Shown one piece after another: positions 43,226-54,357 of a stretch of 57,597 nt of DNA. The DNA comes from Rhodospirillales bacterium (lineage in GTDB: Bacteria; Pseudomonadota; Alphaproteobacteria; Rhodospirillales; Shumkoniaceae), in contig JACZKS010000171.1 of assembly GCA_014859895.1 (NCBI GenBank), positions 1-57,597 of the forward strand. Direction: 5' to 3'. Every line of letters starts with the position of its first letter. Positions within the stretch are counted from its first letter, which is position 1. The notes below the pieces were generated by a model. It saw only the letters and a program-made list of their open reading frames with translations, made no database searches and was not told where the DNA came from. The position numbers and the translations under genes are program-made.

Positions 43226-43951
43226 ATGAATGCCGAGGGGGACGACAAACGGCGACTCGAAAACCGCATCGCCCTGGTAACCGGGGCGTCACGCGGCATC
43301 GGGCGCGCGGTGGCCAGGAAGTTCGCCGCCGAGGGGGCTCACGTCATCGCGGTGGCCCGCACCCAGGGCGCCCTTGAGGAACTGGACGACGAGATCCGCG
43401 CCGCGGGCGGCGCCTGCACCCTGGTGCCGGCCAACCTCACCGATCACGGCAGGATCGAGCAGATCGGCGCCGCCGTGTTCGAGCGCTTCCGGCGTCTCGA
43501 CATCCTGGTCGGCAACGCCGCCGTGCTCGGCATCCTGAGCCCCATGGGTCACATCGACCCCGACACCTGGAACCGAACCGTCAACGTGAATTTGACCGCC
43601 AACTGGCGCCTGATCCGCAGCTTCGACCCGCTGCTGAGGATGAGCGATTCGGGGCGCGCCATCTTCACCACCTCGGCCGCCGCGCGCATGACCAACGCCT
43701 ACTGGGGAACCTACGCCGTCACCAAGGCGGCCCTGGAAAGCATGGTGCTGACCTACGCCGCCGAAGTGATCAAGACGCCGGTCCGGGTCAACCTGGTCGA
43801 CCCCGGCATGGTGCGCACGGCGCTTCGGGCCGAAGCCTTCCCCGGCGAAGACCCCACCACGCTGCGCTCGCCCGAAGACGTCACGGAAGCCTTTGTCGCG
43901 CTGGCCGAAAAAAGCTGCCGACGGCATGGCAGGATCGTGCGGGCCTATTGA
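43226..43951 (+). CDS. Short-chain dehydrogenase/reductase behind purF
   Basis: NAD(P)-dependent oxidoreductase of 241 residues: TGASRGIG at 19-26, GNAAV, the serine in TTSAAA and YAVTK. It starts three bases after purF, an arrangement common in this group. The C-terminus ends GRIVRAY without the usual long substrate loop. The last 118 bases (43831-43948) recur at 51785-51902 with 94% identity. It converges with the LacI-type gene and overlaps it by seven bases. Confidence 0.88.
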   Translation: MNAEGDDKRRLENRIALVTGASRGIGRAVARKFAAEGAHVIAVARTQGALEELDDEIRAAGGACTLVPANLTDHGRIEQIGAAVFERFRRLDILVGNAAVLGILSPMGHIDPDTWNRTVNVNLTANWRLIRSFDPLLRMSDSGRAIFTTSAAARMTNAYWGTYAVTKAALESMVLTYAAEVIKTPVRVNLVDPGMVRTALRAEAFPGEDPTTLRSPEDVTEAFVALAEKSCRRHGRIVRAY

Positions 43952-45021
43952 GGGCGACGGGCCGGCAGGCCCGGCCTGGGCGGGGCCGTTGTCCCCCGGA
44001 TGATGAGGCTGGCTTCCAGTTCCGTGGCGTTCGACGGCTTTTCGCCGGCCAACCGGGCCAGCAGATATTCGGCGGCCCCCTTGCCCATGCGCACCGACGG
44101 CACGTGCATGGTCGTCAACGGGGGGTCAACCTGGCTGGCCAGGTCCAGGTCATCGAAGCCGACGATCGATAGATCATGGGGAACCTGGACGCCCAGGGTC
44201 CGGGCCTCGAAAAGGGCGCCGAAGGCGATGACGTCGTTGCCGCAGATCACCGCGGTCGGCGGTGTCGGCCGACCGAGCAACTGACGCAGGGCCCGCCTTC
44301 CCTCGCCAACGTCATAGCGCCGCTCGACGAGCAGGGCATCGGGGAACGGCAGGCCCCGTTCGGCCATGGCCTGGCGGACCCCGACGATGCGGTCGGCGGC
44401 GCGGTCGTTGTGCCGGCTGACGCCGGCGATCATGGCGATGTCGCGGTGCCCGATATCGATCAGGTACGAGGCGATTCGATGGGCAGCGTCGATGTTTCGA
44501 AAGCCGATGCAAGGGTGACGGCTGGCCTCGCGGAAGACCCAGGTGTTGACGTAGGGAAGCCCCTTTGCGTCCAGCATCGCGTAAAGGGCCGGATCGTGGG
44601 CCTCGCCGATCAGCATGAGGCCGTCGATCCCGCGCTCGATCAGTTTCCCGACCTGGAACACCTCGCGGGCAAGGTCATATTCGGACATGGCAAGCAGAAG
44701 GGTGTATCCGTCCTCGCTGAGGCGCTGCTGTAAGGCCTGGATTCCTCGGGCAAAAATGGCGTTGTCGAGAGTCGGGACAACGGCCCCTATGGTTTGCGAG
44801 CGATGGCTGGCCAGGGCGCGCGCCGCGCCATGGGGCACGTAGCCCAATCGGCGGATGGCCGCATGAACGCGTTCGGCCAGATCCGGACGAACCTTGCCCG
44901 GATCGTTGAGCGACCGCGAAACGGTTGCCGTCGAAACCTCCGCTTCCCGCGCGACATCCAGCAGACGGACCGAATGCCCCGTTCCATCCTGCAAGCGCTT
45001 TCTTTGCCGCTTCGCTCCCAT
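43945..45021 (-). CDS. LacI-family transcriptional regulator
   Basis: 358 residues. The helix-turn-helix RLLDVAREAEVSTATVSRSL and hinge region PHGAARALAS are followed by a sugar-binding-like effector domain to VRMGKGAAEYLLARLAG. Divergent from the TRAP/dehydrogenase operon, whose promoter region carries a perfect LacI-type operator (45174-45185), so it almost certainly controls that operon. Its stop codon lies inside the segment duplicated at 51785-51902. Confidence 0.9.
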   Translation of the reverse strand: MGAKRQRKRLQDGTGHSVRLLDVAREAEVSTATVSRSLNDPGKVRPDLAERVHAAIRRLGYVPHGAARALASHRSQTIGAVVPTLDNAIFARGIQALQQRLSEDGYTLLLAMSEYDLAREVFQVGKLIERGIDGLMLIGEAHDPALYAMLDAKGLPYVNTWVFREASRHPCIGFRNIDAAHRIASYLIDIGHRDIAMIAGVSRHNDRAADRIVGVRQAMAERGLPFPDALLVERRYDVGEGRRALRQLLGRPTPPTAVICGNDVIAFGALFEARTLGVQVPHDLSIVGFDDLDLASQVDPPLTTMHVPSVRMGKGAAEYLLARLAGEKPSNATELEASLIIRGTTAPPRPGLPARRPQ

Positions 45022-45132
45022 GGATATAGTTTGGCGCTTAATCCGAATCGGCGCAACCGAAAAAATGATTTATAATCAACTTGATAGAAGAGTCATCCTT
45101 TTGCAATCCGGTGGGGTGATCCAAAATTCATG

Positions 45133-45163
45133 TTGACAATGCCGCCCATCGTCCCCTTAGAAT
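45133..45163 (+). promoter_or_regulatory. Promoter of the TRAP/dehydrogenase operon
   Basis: TTGACA (45133-45138, perfect -35) and TAGAAT (45158-45163) are separated by 19 bases, or TTAGAA by 18. Transcription would start around 45170, directly in front of the operator. Confidence 0.5.
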
Positions 45164-45173
45164 GTGGGAAAAT

Positions 45174-45185
45174 GTAAGCGCTTAC
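45174..45185. promoter_or_regulatory. LacI/GalR-type operator
   Basis: The perfect palindrome GTAAGCGCTTAC, within TGTAAGCGCTTACTC, matches the classical LacI/GalR half-site pattern. Placed at about +5 to +16, it would block transcription until the regulator binds its inducer. Confidence 0.8.
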
Positions 45186-45238
45186 TCAAATGGGAAGGCG
45201 CCATAAAGCGGTTGAAGAAACCGGAAATGGGGAGAGTG

Positions 45239-45517
45239 ATGGCTGCAAGACAGCCGCGGACCACCGTCAAAGGGTTGGGCAATCTCAGCCTCGCCGCCTT
45301 CTGCGGCATATTTACCCTGTTCGCGGCCAACGTGCTGATCGGCCGCGGGCGTGCGGCCTTTGGCTGGGAAATCCCGGTCCCGCTCAATGATGTCGGCGAG
45401 TACGTAACCCTCCTCCTTTCGGCGTTGTTCTTCACCGTCGGCACCCTGATCCGCGAATACGCCGATGAAAACGCGGCCGGCGACGACCGGCCCGGCAAAA
45501 CAATCAATCCACGGTAA
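45239..45517 (+). CDS. Small membrane protein heading the TRAP operon
   Basis: 92 residues. Two hydrophobic segments (LSLAAFCGIFTLFAANVLIG and VGEYVTLLLSALFFTVGTLI) flank a loop WEIPVPLNDVGEY. GGGGAGAG precedes the ATG at 45239. It is not a canonical DctQ subunit, since that gene lies downstream, and I do not recognise the family. Its place as first gene after the LacI operator suggests an accessory role in uptake. Confidence 0.6.
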   Translation: MAARQPRTTVKGLGNLSLAAFCGIFTLFAANVLIGRGRAAFGWEIPVPLNDVGEYVTLLLSALFFTVGTLIREYADENAAGDDRPGKTINPR

Positions 45518-45536
45518 ACAGAGAGGAGTCCCGGTC

Positions 45537-46697
45537 ATGGTCGTGAAGAGACACGAGGAAGAGAGTCTACGGTCCGAGGAACGCCGCAATTTCCTTGAGC
45601 TCGCGGGCAAGTTCGGCCTTACCACGGCGGTCGTCGCCGGTGCGGCAGGCACCCTGTGGAGCCGCGAAGCCGCCGCCCAGACGGCCAAGGAAGAGAAGGA
45701 ACGCGAAGAGACGGCCAAGCACGTCATGCATCTGGCCGCCGAATACCGCTACGAAATGCAGCGGGCCTATCCCTTCATGGCCCTCGATTTCAAGGAGAAC
45801 ATCCAGAACGCCACGTCGGGGAAGGTCTACGTCAAGATCTCTCCGGCGGGTCAACTCGGCGTCGGCACGCAACTGGTCGAGAAGGTACAGGCGGGCACCG
45901 TCCAGGCGGCCCAGCATTCGCTGTCCAACTTCTCGCCCTTCGCTCCCGCGGTCGACCTCATCAACATCCCCTACTGGGTGGGCGGCAATCAAAGGTTTGT
46001 CAACTTGGTCACCTCCAAGGTCTGGGAGGAGCAGATCAACGCGAAGGTGGTGGAGAAGGGCTTCAAGCCCCTGTTCTACTACTGCATCGACCCGCGGACG
46101 GCGGGCAAGCGCAAGGGGCTGGACGATGCCCCGTTCCGTACGCCGGACGACCTCAAGGGCATCAAGTTCCGCATCCCCGCTTCGAATATTCTCAAGGAAT
46201 TTTACCGGCTGTGCGGAGCCAACCCCACCCCGGTGGCGTGGGGCGAAACGGCTTCCGCCATCAAGCAGGGGGTTGCCGATGCCCTCGACCCCTCTGCCGG
46301 CGCGCTTTACGTATTCGGGTTCAAGGATGTCCTTTCCTGGATCACCTTCAACCGGCCGGTTCCCGACAGCCAGGTCTACTCGTGCAATCTCGCATGGTTC
46401 AACGCGCTGCCCGTCGACGTGCGCGACGCCATCCTGTTCGGCAGCCATATCACCTTCCTTCAGAACCTTTCGGCGGTGCCCGCCTCGCGGGCCCACGCCA
46501 TGGCCGAGCTGACCAAGGCGGGCGTGAAGTTCTATACGCCGACGCCGGAAGAGTTCGCGAAATGGGAAGCCGCCTGCGGCTACCAGCGCCCCGAATGGGA
46601 AACCACGAAGAAGCAGCTCGCCGGGTCGCTCGCGGCCTTCGATCGCCTGCTCGAAGCCGCCAACACGCCAAGCAAGTTCTACGTCCACGACGTCTGA
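45537..46697 (+). CDS. TRAP transporter substrate-binding protein (DctP family), Tat-exported
   Basis: Periplasmic ligand-binding subunit of 386 residues. The N-terminus has a twin-arginine signal (ERRNFLELAGKFGLTTAVVA), cleaved near REAAAQT. The fold includes FPFMALDFKENIQNATSGKV-like opening strands and FRIPASNILKEFYRLCGANP. GAGAGGAG lies eight bases before the ATG at 45537. By context the ligand is probably an organosulfonate such as 2,3-dihydroxypropane-1-sulfonate. Confidence 0.88.
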   Translation: MVVKRHEEESLRSEERRNFLELAGKFGLTTAVVAGAAGTLWSREAAAQTAKEEKEREETAKHVMHLAAEYRYEMQRAYPFMALDFKENIQNATSGKVYVKISPAGQLGVGTQLVEKVQAGTVQAAQHSLSNFSPFAPAVDLINIPYWVGGNQRFVNLVTSKVWEEQINAKVVEKGFKPLFYYCIDPRTAGKRKGLDDAPFRTPDDLKGIKFRIPASNILKEFYRLCGANPTPVAWGETASAIKQGVADALDPSAGALYVFGFKDVLSWITFNRPVPDSQVYSCNLAWFNALPVDVRDAILFGSHITFLQNLSAVPASRAHAMAELTKAGVKFYTPTPEEFAKWEAACGYQRPEWETTKKQLAGSLAAFDRLLEAANTPSKFYVHDV

Positions 46698-46714
46698 CGC
46701 ATCCCAATGACCAG

Positions 46715-46740
46715 GCCGGGGCGGTCGAACCCGCCCCGGC
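46715..46740 (+). other. Intercistronic hairpin between dctP and dctQ genes
   Basis: Arms GCCGGGGCGG and CCGCCCCGGC (10 bp) with a TCGAAC loop and no T-tract. It probably stabilises the upstream mRNA so that binding protein is made in excess over the membrane subunits. Confidence 0.65.
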
Positions 46741-46758
46741 ACACATGCCGGTGAACCC

Positions 46759-47274
46759 ATGAGGAATCTGCTGAGACGGATCGACCATGACGGCGAGCGA
46801 TGGCTGCTACTGTGGCTTTACGGCTACATCGTCATGGTGATTTTCGTCGAAGTGATCCGCCGATTCGTCCTTTCCTATTCGTCGGTATGGGGCGAGGAAA
46901 CCGCCCGCTATGCCTTCGTCTACCTGGTCTGGATCGGTGCCGCGGCCGCCGTGCGCGAGCGTGCTCACATCCGGATCGACGTGATCACCCACCTGGTCGG
47001 CCAACGCGGGACCGCCATCCTTTACATCGCCGCCGACGTGCTGACCGGCATTCTCGCGCTCTTCGCTCTCTATTGGTCAATGGACCCCGTGTTGACCTCG
47101 CTCAAGTTCCATTCGGTCACCGATGGACTCCGGGTGCTGCGGGTATGGTTCCTGTTCGCCGTTCCCTTCGGTTTCTCGATCATGCTGCTTCGAGTCTTCC
47201 AGTCGCTCGTGCGCGACGTGGGCAACTTCCGGGCCGGGCGTCCGACGTTCACCGGCGCCCGCCTCTTCGAATAG
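46759..47274 (+). CDS. TRAP transporter small membrane subunit (DctQ family)
   Basis: 171 residues, four membrane helices. WGEETARYAFVYLVWIGAA and RERAHIRIDVI are the family signature. It pairs with the large subunit encoded eight bases downstream. Confidence 0.88.
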   Translation: MRNLLRRIDHDGERWLLLWLYGYIVMVIFVEVIRRFVLSYSSVWGEETARYAFVYLVWIGAAAAVRERAHIRIDVITHLVGQRGTAILYIAADVLTGILALFALYWSMDPVLTSLKFHSVTDGLRVLRVWFLFAVPFGFSIMLLRVFQSLVRDVGNFRAGRPTFTGARLFE

Positions 47275-47281
47275 GGTCGCG

Positions 47282-49955
<2,674 letters not shown>

Positions 49956-49989
49956 CCGGCGCCGGGCAGCTTTTCAGACAAGGGAGACG

Positions 49990-50766
49990 ATGGTGAGCGA
50001 CGTAATCCATAACCTTTTTGATCTCACGGGCCGGGCGGCCTTGTGTACGGGAGCCGCCTCCGGCATCGGGCGGCGCATGGCCTGGGCCCTCAGTCAGGCC
50101 GGAGCCGACGTGTTCCTGGCCGACCGCGACGCCGGGGGTTTGGCCGAGGCCGAGGCCGAGATCCGCGAAACAGGACGGCGGGCCGCCTTCATGGCCGTCG
50201 ATCTGACCGACCGCAGCCGTCTCCAGGAACTGGTCAAGGCGGCAACATCGGCATTCGGTCCGCCGCGCATCCTCACCAACGCGGCCGGCATCAACCTGCG
50301 CCAGCCAATCGACCAGATCACCGACGAATCCTGGGACCTGACGCTGGAAATCAACCTGACCGCTCCGTTCTTCCTGTCGCGAAGCTGCGTGCCGGGCATG
50401 AAGGCGGCGGGCGGCGGCCACATCATCAACGTGGCTTCGCTGCAAAGCTTCCGGGCCTTTGCCAACAGCGCCCCCTACGGGGCGTCAAAGGGAGGCATCG
50501 CCCAGTTGACGCGGGCGATGGCCGAGGCGTGGTCGGCCGACGGCATCATCGTCAACGCCATCGCCCCCGGGTTCTTCCCGACCAAGCTGACCCAGCCAGT
50601 CTACGGCAATCCCGAGATCCTGGCCCACAACGCGCGCATGACCGCCATCGGGCGCAACGGCGAGCTGGAAGACCTGGACGGCATCACGGTGTTCCTGGCC
50701 GGACCCGGTTCGGACTACATCACCGGCCAGGTCATCCCGGTCGACGGCGGCTTTTCGGCGAAGTAG
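49990..50766 (+). CDS. Short-chain dehydrogenase/reductase, possible HpsO-like
   Basis: 258 residues. TGAASGIG (20-27), NAAGI, VASLQSF and YGASK, with the C-terminal GPGSDYITGQVIPVDGGF typical of classical SDRs. AAGGGAGACG precedes the ATG at 49990. In the DHPS model it would oxidise C2 of one enantiomer so that, with the next enzyme, both enantiomers are interconverted. That role is inferred from context only. Confidence 0.82.
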   Translation: MVSDVIHNLFDLTGRAALCTGAASGIGRRMAWALSQAGADVFLADRDAGGLAEAEAEIRETGRRAAFMAVDLTDRSRLQELVKAATSAFGPPRILTNAAGINLRQPIDQITDESWDLTLEINLTAPFFLSRSCVPGMKAAGGGHIINVASLQSFRAFANSAPYGASKGGIAQLTRAMAEAWSADGIIVNAIAPGFFPTKLTQPVYGNPEILAHNARMTAIGRNGELEDLDGITVFLAGPGSDYITGQVIPVDGGFSAK

Positions 50767-50776
50767 GGGCGATGTC

Positions 50777-51775
50777 ATGAAAGCGCTGGTCTACACCAAC
50801 CCCGAGGAACTGACCCACCGCGACGAGCCGGATCCGATCCCCGAAACCGGCGAGGTATTGATCCGTGTCGAGGCCGCCGGCATTTGCGGGTCGGACATGC
50901 ATGCGTTCCACGGTCACGACGAGCGGCGCTTCCCGCCGCTGATCCTCGGCCACGAGGTGGCCGGAACCATCGTCGCGGGACCGCGCAAGGGCGAGCGCGT
51001 GGTGGTCAATCCGCTGATGACCTGCGGGCAGTGCGACGCCTGCCTGAGCGGGCGTTCCAACCTGTGCGCCAAGCGCCAGATCATCGGCATGAACCCGCGC
51101 GAGGGCGCGTTCGCCCAATATCTGCGCATGCCGGAGCGCAACCTGGTGACCATGCCCGACGGCATGGACCCGATTCACGCCGCGGCGACCGAACCGGTCG
51201 CCACCGCCTGGCACGCCGTCGGCCTTGCCGAGCGGGCCTCGGCGCGGCCACTCGCCGAATGCCGGACCTTGGTGCTGGGCGCCGGAGCCGTCGGCTTGGC
51301 GGCCGGCCTGGTTCTCGCCCATCGCGGTTGCGCCGGACTCAGCATCGGCGACACCAACGATTTGCGCCGGAAGACCGCCAAGGCCGCCGGATGCGGCGAT
51401 GTCTATGATCCGGTCAACGATGCCGGCCCCGAAGACAACGGCTTCGATGTGGTGATCGATGCGGTCGGCGGCCGGATGACCCGCCAGACGGCGGTGGCGG
51501 CCGTCAAGCCGGGCGGCGTCATCGTCCATATCGGGCTCATGGACAACCAGGACGGCCTCAACGTCCGCAAGATCACCCTGCAGGAAGTGACCTTCATCGG
51601 CACCTACACCTACACGATGGTCGACTTCCGGGCGACGATGGCGGCTTTGCATGCCGGAGCGCTGGGACGGCTCGACTGGATCGAACCCCGGCCGCTGGCC
51701 GATGGGCTGGGAGCCTTTCGCGACCTCGACGCCGGTCGCACCGCGGCGGCCAAGATCGTCCTGCGGCCCGAATAG
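50777..51775 (+). CDS. Zinc-dependent alcohol dehydrogenase (MDR family), possible HpsP-like
   Basis: 332 residues. The catalytic zinc site includes Cys37 (GICGSD) and His59-Glu60 (GHE); the structural zinc site has Cys83, Cys86, Cys89 and Cys97. LGAGAVGLAAG is the NAD(P)-binding glycine motif. It starts ten bases after the SDR gene and ends the cluster. The substrate is a secondary alcohol or polyol; a DHPS 2-dehydrogenase role is inferred from context. Confidence 0.85.
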   Translation: MKALVYTNPEELTHRDEPDPIPETGEVLIRVEAAGICGSDMHAFHGHDERRFPPLILGHEVAGTIVAGPRKGERVVVNPLMTCGQCDACLSGRSNLCAKRQIIGMNPREGAFAQYLRMPERNLVTMPDGMDPIHAAATEPVATAWHAVGLAERASARPLAECRTLVLGAGAVGLAAGLVLAHRGCAGLSIGDTNDLRRKTAKAAGCGDVYDPVNDAGPEDNGFDVVIDAVGGRMTRQTAVAAVKPGGVIVHIGLMDNQDGLNVRKITLQEVTFIGTYTYTMVDFRATMAALHAGALGRLDWIEPRPLADGLGAFRDLDAGRTAAAKIVLRPE

Positions 51776-51784
51776 GTGGAGCGG

Positions 51785-51902
51785 CGAAGCCTTCCCCGGC
51801 GAAGACCCGACCACGCTGCGGACCCCCGAAGACGTCACGGAAGCCTTTGTCACGCTGGCCGAAAAAAGCTGCCGACGGCATGGCCGGATCGTCCGGGCCT
51901 AT
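51785..51902 (+). pseudogene. Duplicate 3' fragment of the SDR gene at 43226-43951
   Basis: 118 bases match 43831-43948 without gaps, with seven differences (94%). The frame is kept (GEAFPGEDPTTLRTPED and on to GRIVRAY), but the stop is replaced by GGG. Of the six changed codons four are synonymous and two conservative (S/T, A/T), so the copy diverged while part of a coding gene. It begins nine bases after the alcohol dehydrogenase stop. Confidence 0.85.
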
Positions 51903-51921
51903 GGGCAGACACGGCGACGCC

Positions 51922-52056
51922 TGCGGCATCTGCGGCATCTACCCCGCTAAGTCGTTGATTTTATTATGCGGCATCTCTGCGGCATCTGCGGGCGGTGTCC
52001 CCCCATACCCCTATAGGCGCCGGGCGCCCCCTTCGAAGGGGCGGGCCCGCGCCTGG
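51922..52056. repeat. Left copy of the two-module direct repeat flanking the MFS gene
   Basis: Module 1 (51922-51990) begins and ends with doubled TGCGGCATCT units around a core with TTGATTTTATTA. Module 2 (52000-52056) contains GGCGCCGGGCGCC and the palindrome CCCCTTCGAAGGGG. Both recur in the same order at 53511-53579 and 53589-53644. Confidence 0.85.
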
Positions 52057-52084
52057 GAAGGGGGGCGGGGTCCGGCCGCCTTGC

Positions 52085-52195
52085 GCCCTCGACGCTCAGC
52101 GTCTTATAAATCGCCTCCCGCGTGATGCCGGCGTCCTTGGCGGCCCGGGTCATGCCGTGCGCCCGCGCCTCTTGAACGCATCGCGGGACAAGCCC
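52085..52195 (-). pseudogene. Relic of an HI1420-family addiction-module antitoxin gene
   Basis: The minus strand reads CVQEARAHGMTRAAKDAG followed by ITREAIYKTLSVEG, which resembles the helix-turn-helix of the probable addiction module antidote family (typically ...ARGMTQLAKDAGLSREGLYKALS). The start and the last 15-20 residues are missing, and the frame runs into repeat DNA. No matching toxin gene is present. Confidence 0.5.
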
Positions 52196-52220
52196 CTGCG
52201 GCCCCTAAGGAAGACACCCT

Positions 52221-53423
52221 GTGCGTGACGACAGTAAAGACCCTTGGCACGGCCTGTGGCTGGTTTTCATCGTCCTTGTCGGGATCAACCTGAGGCCCTT
52301 TCTGACGGCCATCGGTCCGCTGGCGGAGTCGATCCGCATCGGCACGGGGCTCGGCTATCGCGATATCGCCTGGCTCACCATGCTGCCCCTTCTGATCATG
52401 GGCGCGGGGGCCTTCTTCGAGCCCATCATTCGCCGGCTGTTTGGCGCCAGACAGGCCATGGTGGGGGCGCTTGTCCTGGTCGGCGTCGGCTCGGGCCTGC
52501 GCCTGGTGGCATCGAGCGGCGAGCTGCTGATCGCCACGGCCGCCTTGTGCGGCCTCGGGGTTGCCGTTGCCCAGTCCATCATCCCCGGCATCATCAAGCA
52601 GCGGTTTCCCCATCGCGTGGCCGTCGCCGCCGGTTCCTACTCGGCCGCACTCATGCTCGGCGGCGCGCTGGGCGCCCAGTTCACGCCCCTGCTGGAGCGC
52701 TGGATCGGCGGCTGGAACGAGGCGCTGGCCTGGTGGGCCGCGCCGGTCCTTTTGGCCCTTTTCCTGGCGTGGCGGATCATGCCGGCCCGCCCTCCGGCGG
52801 CAGGGAGTGCGGCGCCGACGGCACGCCTGCTGCGCCGCCCGCGCACGTGGCTCCTGATGGTCTGTTTCGGCCTCACCAACACCGGCTATGCCGCGTTGGT
52901 GGCCTGGTTGCCGCCCTTCTACCAGTCCATGGGCTGGAGCCCCGCCCGGAGCGGCAGCCTGATTGCCATCATGTCCCTCGCCCAGGCCTCAGCCGCGATG
53001 CTTCTGCCGACCCTCTCGGGGCGCAACCGCGATCGCCGCGCCTGGCTGGGCCTGACGCTGAGCTTGCAGGCGGCGGGCTTCGCCGCCTTTGCCTTCTGGC
53101 CCGAGGCGGCGCCCCACGCCTGGGTCATTGCGGTGGGCGTCGGCCTTGGCGGCACCTTCGCGCTCATGCTGGTCGTGGCGCTCGATCACCTGGCCCGTCC
53201 CGACCAGGCCGGGGCGCTCTCCGCCTTCATGCTGGGGGGCGGCTTCATCATCGCGGCCATCGCGCCGTGGCTGATCGCGCTCCTGCACCAGATCACCGGC
53301 AGTTTTACCAGCGGCTGGCTGGCCCAGCTCGCCGGCGTGATCCTGCTGCTGGCCCTGACTCTGCGCTTGGCGCCAGAGGGTTATGCGACGGCAATGGGCG
53401 AAACGGGCGCCCCTCCCGCCTGA
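52221..53423 (+). CDS. MFS transporter, CynX/NimT (cyanate permease-like) family
   Basis: 400 residues with 12 membrane helices. GINLRPFLTAIGPLAESIR near the start is the CynX-type signature, and GLTNTGYAALVAWLPPFYQS opens the second half. GTG start at 52221 with AAGGA upstream. No cyanase or related gene is adjacent, so the substrate is open. It lies between direct repeat copies, with the antitoxin relic before it. Confidence 0.82.
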   Translation: MRDDSKDPWHGLWLVFIVLVGINLRPFLTAIGPLAESIRIGTGLGYRDIAWLTMLPLLIMGAGAFFEPIIRRLFGARQAMVGALVLVGVGSGLRLVASSGELLIATAALCGLGVAVAQSIIPGIIKQRFPHRVAVAAGSYSAALMLGGALGAQFTPLLERWIGGWNEALAWWAAPVLLALFLAWRIMPARPPAAGSAAPTARLLRRPRTWLLMVCFGLTNTGYAALVAWLPPFYQSMGWSPARSGSLIAIMSLAQASAAMLLPTLSGRNRDRRAWLGLTLSLQAAGFAAFAFWPEAAPHAWVIAVGVGLGGTFALMLVVALDHLARPDQAGALSAFMLGGGFIIAAIAPWLIALLHQITGSFTSGWLAQLAGVILLLALTLRLAPEGYATAMGETGAPPA

Positions 53424-53827
53424 CGCCGCCACAAACGCCTCTTGCGGCATCTGCGGCATCTTGCCTGCTAACCCCTTGATATTGCTTGCGGCATCTTTGC
53501 GGCATCTGACTGCGGCATCTGCGGCATCTACCCCGCCAAGTCCTTGATTTCATTGTGCGGCATCTTTGCGGCATCTGCGCAACAGAAGCCCCCATACCCT
53601 ATAGGCGCCGGGCGCCCCCTTCGAAGGGGCGCGCCAGCGCCTGGAGGGGGCGAAGCGAAAGGCGGCTATGGGGCCGGGAGCGGAAGGGCGGCTGTAGGGG
53701 CCCCGCGGAGCCAAACACGACATAGGCTCTACGCCTAGTTGGACGAGAACCCCAAGCCACGTCAGCGCCGCCAAGCAAGACAGGGTCGCCCAGGCCGGCA
53801 AGGTCTCCCAGCGCGGCGAGCCCGAAG
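53424..53827. other. Repeat-rich intergenic region after the MFS gene
   Basis: It holds two tandem copies of module 1 and one of module 2 (53443-53644). The remaining 180 bases are GC-rich without recognisable coding or RNA signals. Confidence 0.6.
53443..53644. repeat. Right copies of the two-module direct repeat
   Basis: Module 1 occurs twice in tandem (53443-53510 and 53511-53579), each about 68-69 bases with doubled TGCGGCATCT ends. The second copy is nearer to the left-hand one (core CTACCCCGC shared). Module 2 follows at 53589-53644 and matches 52000-52056 except for an extra C and a few substitutions. Confidence 0.85.
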
Positions 53828-54094
53828 CTATTTGAGCTGACTGTCCTTGTTCCCCCGGCGATTGATCCCGTCTCCCGGCACCGGGCGGCGGTCGATCGCC
53901 TCCTGACATGCCACGCACGTCGTCACCCCCGGCAGCGCCTTACGTCGCGCCTCGGGAATCTCTTCTCCGCACTCGATGCAATATATCTCCCCCGGCCCTG
54001 CAGGCAGCCGCGCCCGCGCGCGCGCCACCGCATCGGCGACGCTGTCGTCGATTTGCTCCTGCACTGCCCCATCCCGCGTCCAACCGCCGGCCAT
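53828..54094 (-). CDS. DksA/TraR-type C4 zinc-finger protein
   Basis: 88 residues. The C-terminal half YCIECGEEIPEARRKALPGV with TTCVACQ gives four zinc cysteines of the DksA/TraR finger, preceded by a short helix (VQEQIDDSVADAVARARARL). The long coiled coil of DksA is absent, as in phage and plasmid TraR/YbiI proteins. These act on RNA polymerase through its secondary channel. Suggests a prophage or mobile origin for this stretch. Confidence 0.82.
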   Translation of the reverse strand: MAGGWTRDGAVQEQIDDSVADAVARARARLPAGPGEIYCIECGEEIPEARRKALPGVTTCVACQEAIDRRPVPGDGINRRGNKDSQLK

Positions 54095-54170
54095 AATCTC
54101 TGCCCGAATTTTCGTTGCACCAGAAATTGAGGATAGGAAGGTGTGCCGCGTATTCCAAGGGTTGGTGGAT

Positions 54171-54292
54171 ATGGGCGGGCCGAAGCCGGATGGGGGCCGA
54201 TTCCGGAATGTCCGCTGTCGAATATCAACGCAGTGAAGCGGACGCTGCCGCTAGGCACGGCTTCGGCGACGACTGGCCCCAGTCAGACATTC
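54171..54292. repeat. Degenerate intergenic repeat, copy 1
   Basis: It shares with 55397-55520 the order ATGGGCG, GGCCGATTCCGGAA, CTGTC, AAGC.GAC.CTGC, GCTTCGGC and CCC, over about 120 bases. It contains the inverted pair GTCCGCT (54210-54216) and AGCGGAC (54237-54243). It lies just upstream of the 54358 gene. Confidence 0.6.
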
Positions 54293-54357
54293 ACTAGTTG
54301 CCCGCGACTTCCTGATGCGAGAAAATGTAGCAAAATCTTCTACGTGCGAACTGGGGG

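Larger units (their letters stand above)
51903..52220. other. Repeat-rich intergenic region before the MFS gene
   Basis: It holds the left copy of a two-part direct repeat (51922-51990 and 52000-52056) and, on the minus strand, a relic of an antitoxin gene (52085-52195). No intact gene is seen. Confidence 0.6.

Noticed and set aside
53443-53579. CRISPR-like tandem repeats
   Set aside because: The units are 68-69 bases, adjacent without spacers, and the short TGCGGCATCT motifs have no regular unique spacers; no cas genes.
51776-53827. Insertion sequence or composite transposon around the MFS gene
   Set aside because: Direct repeats are present, but no transposase frame and no terminal inverted repeats were found.
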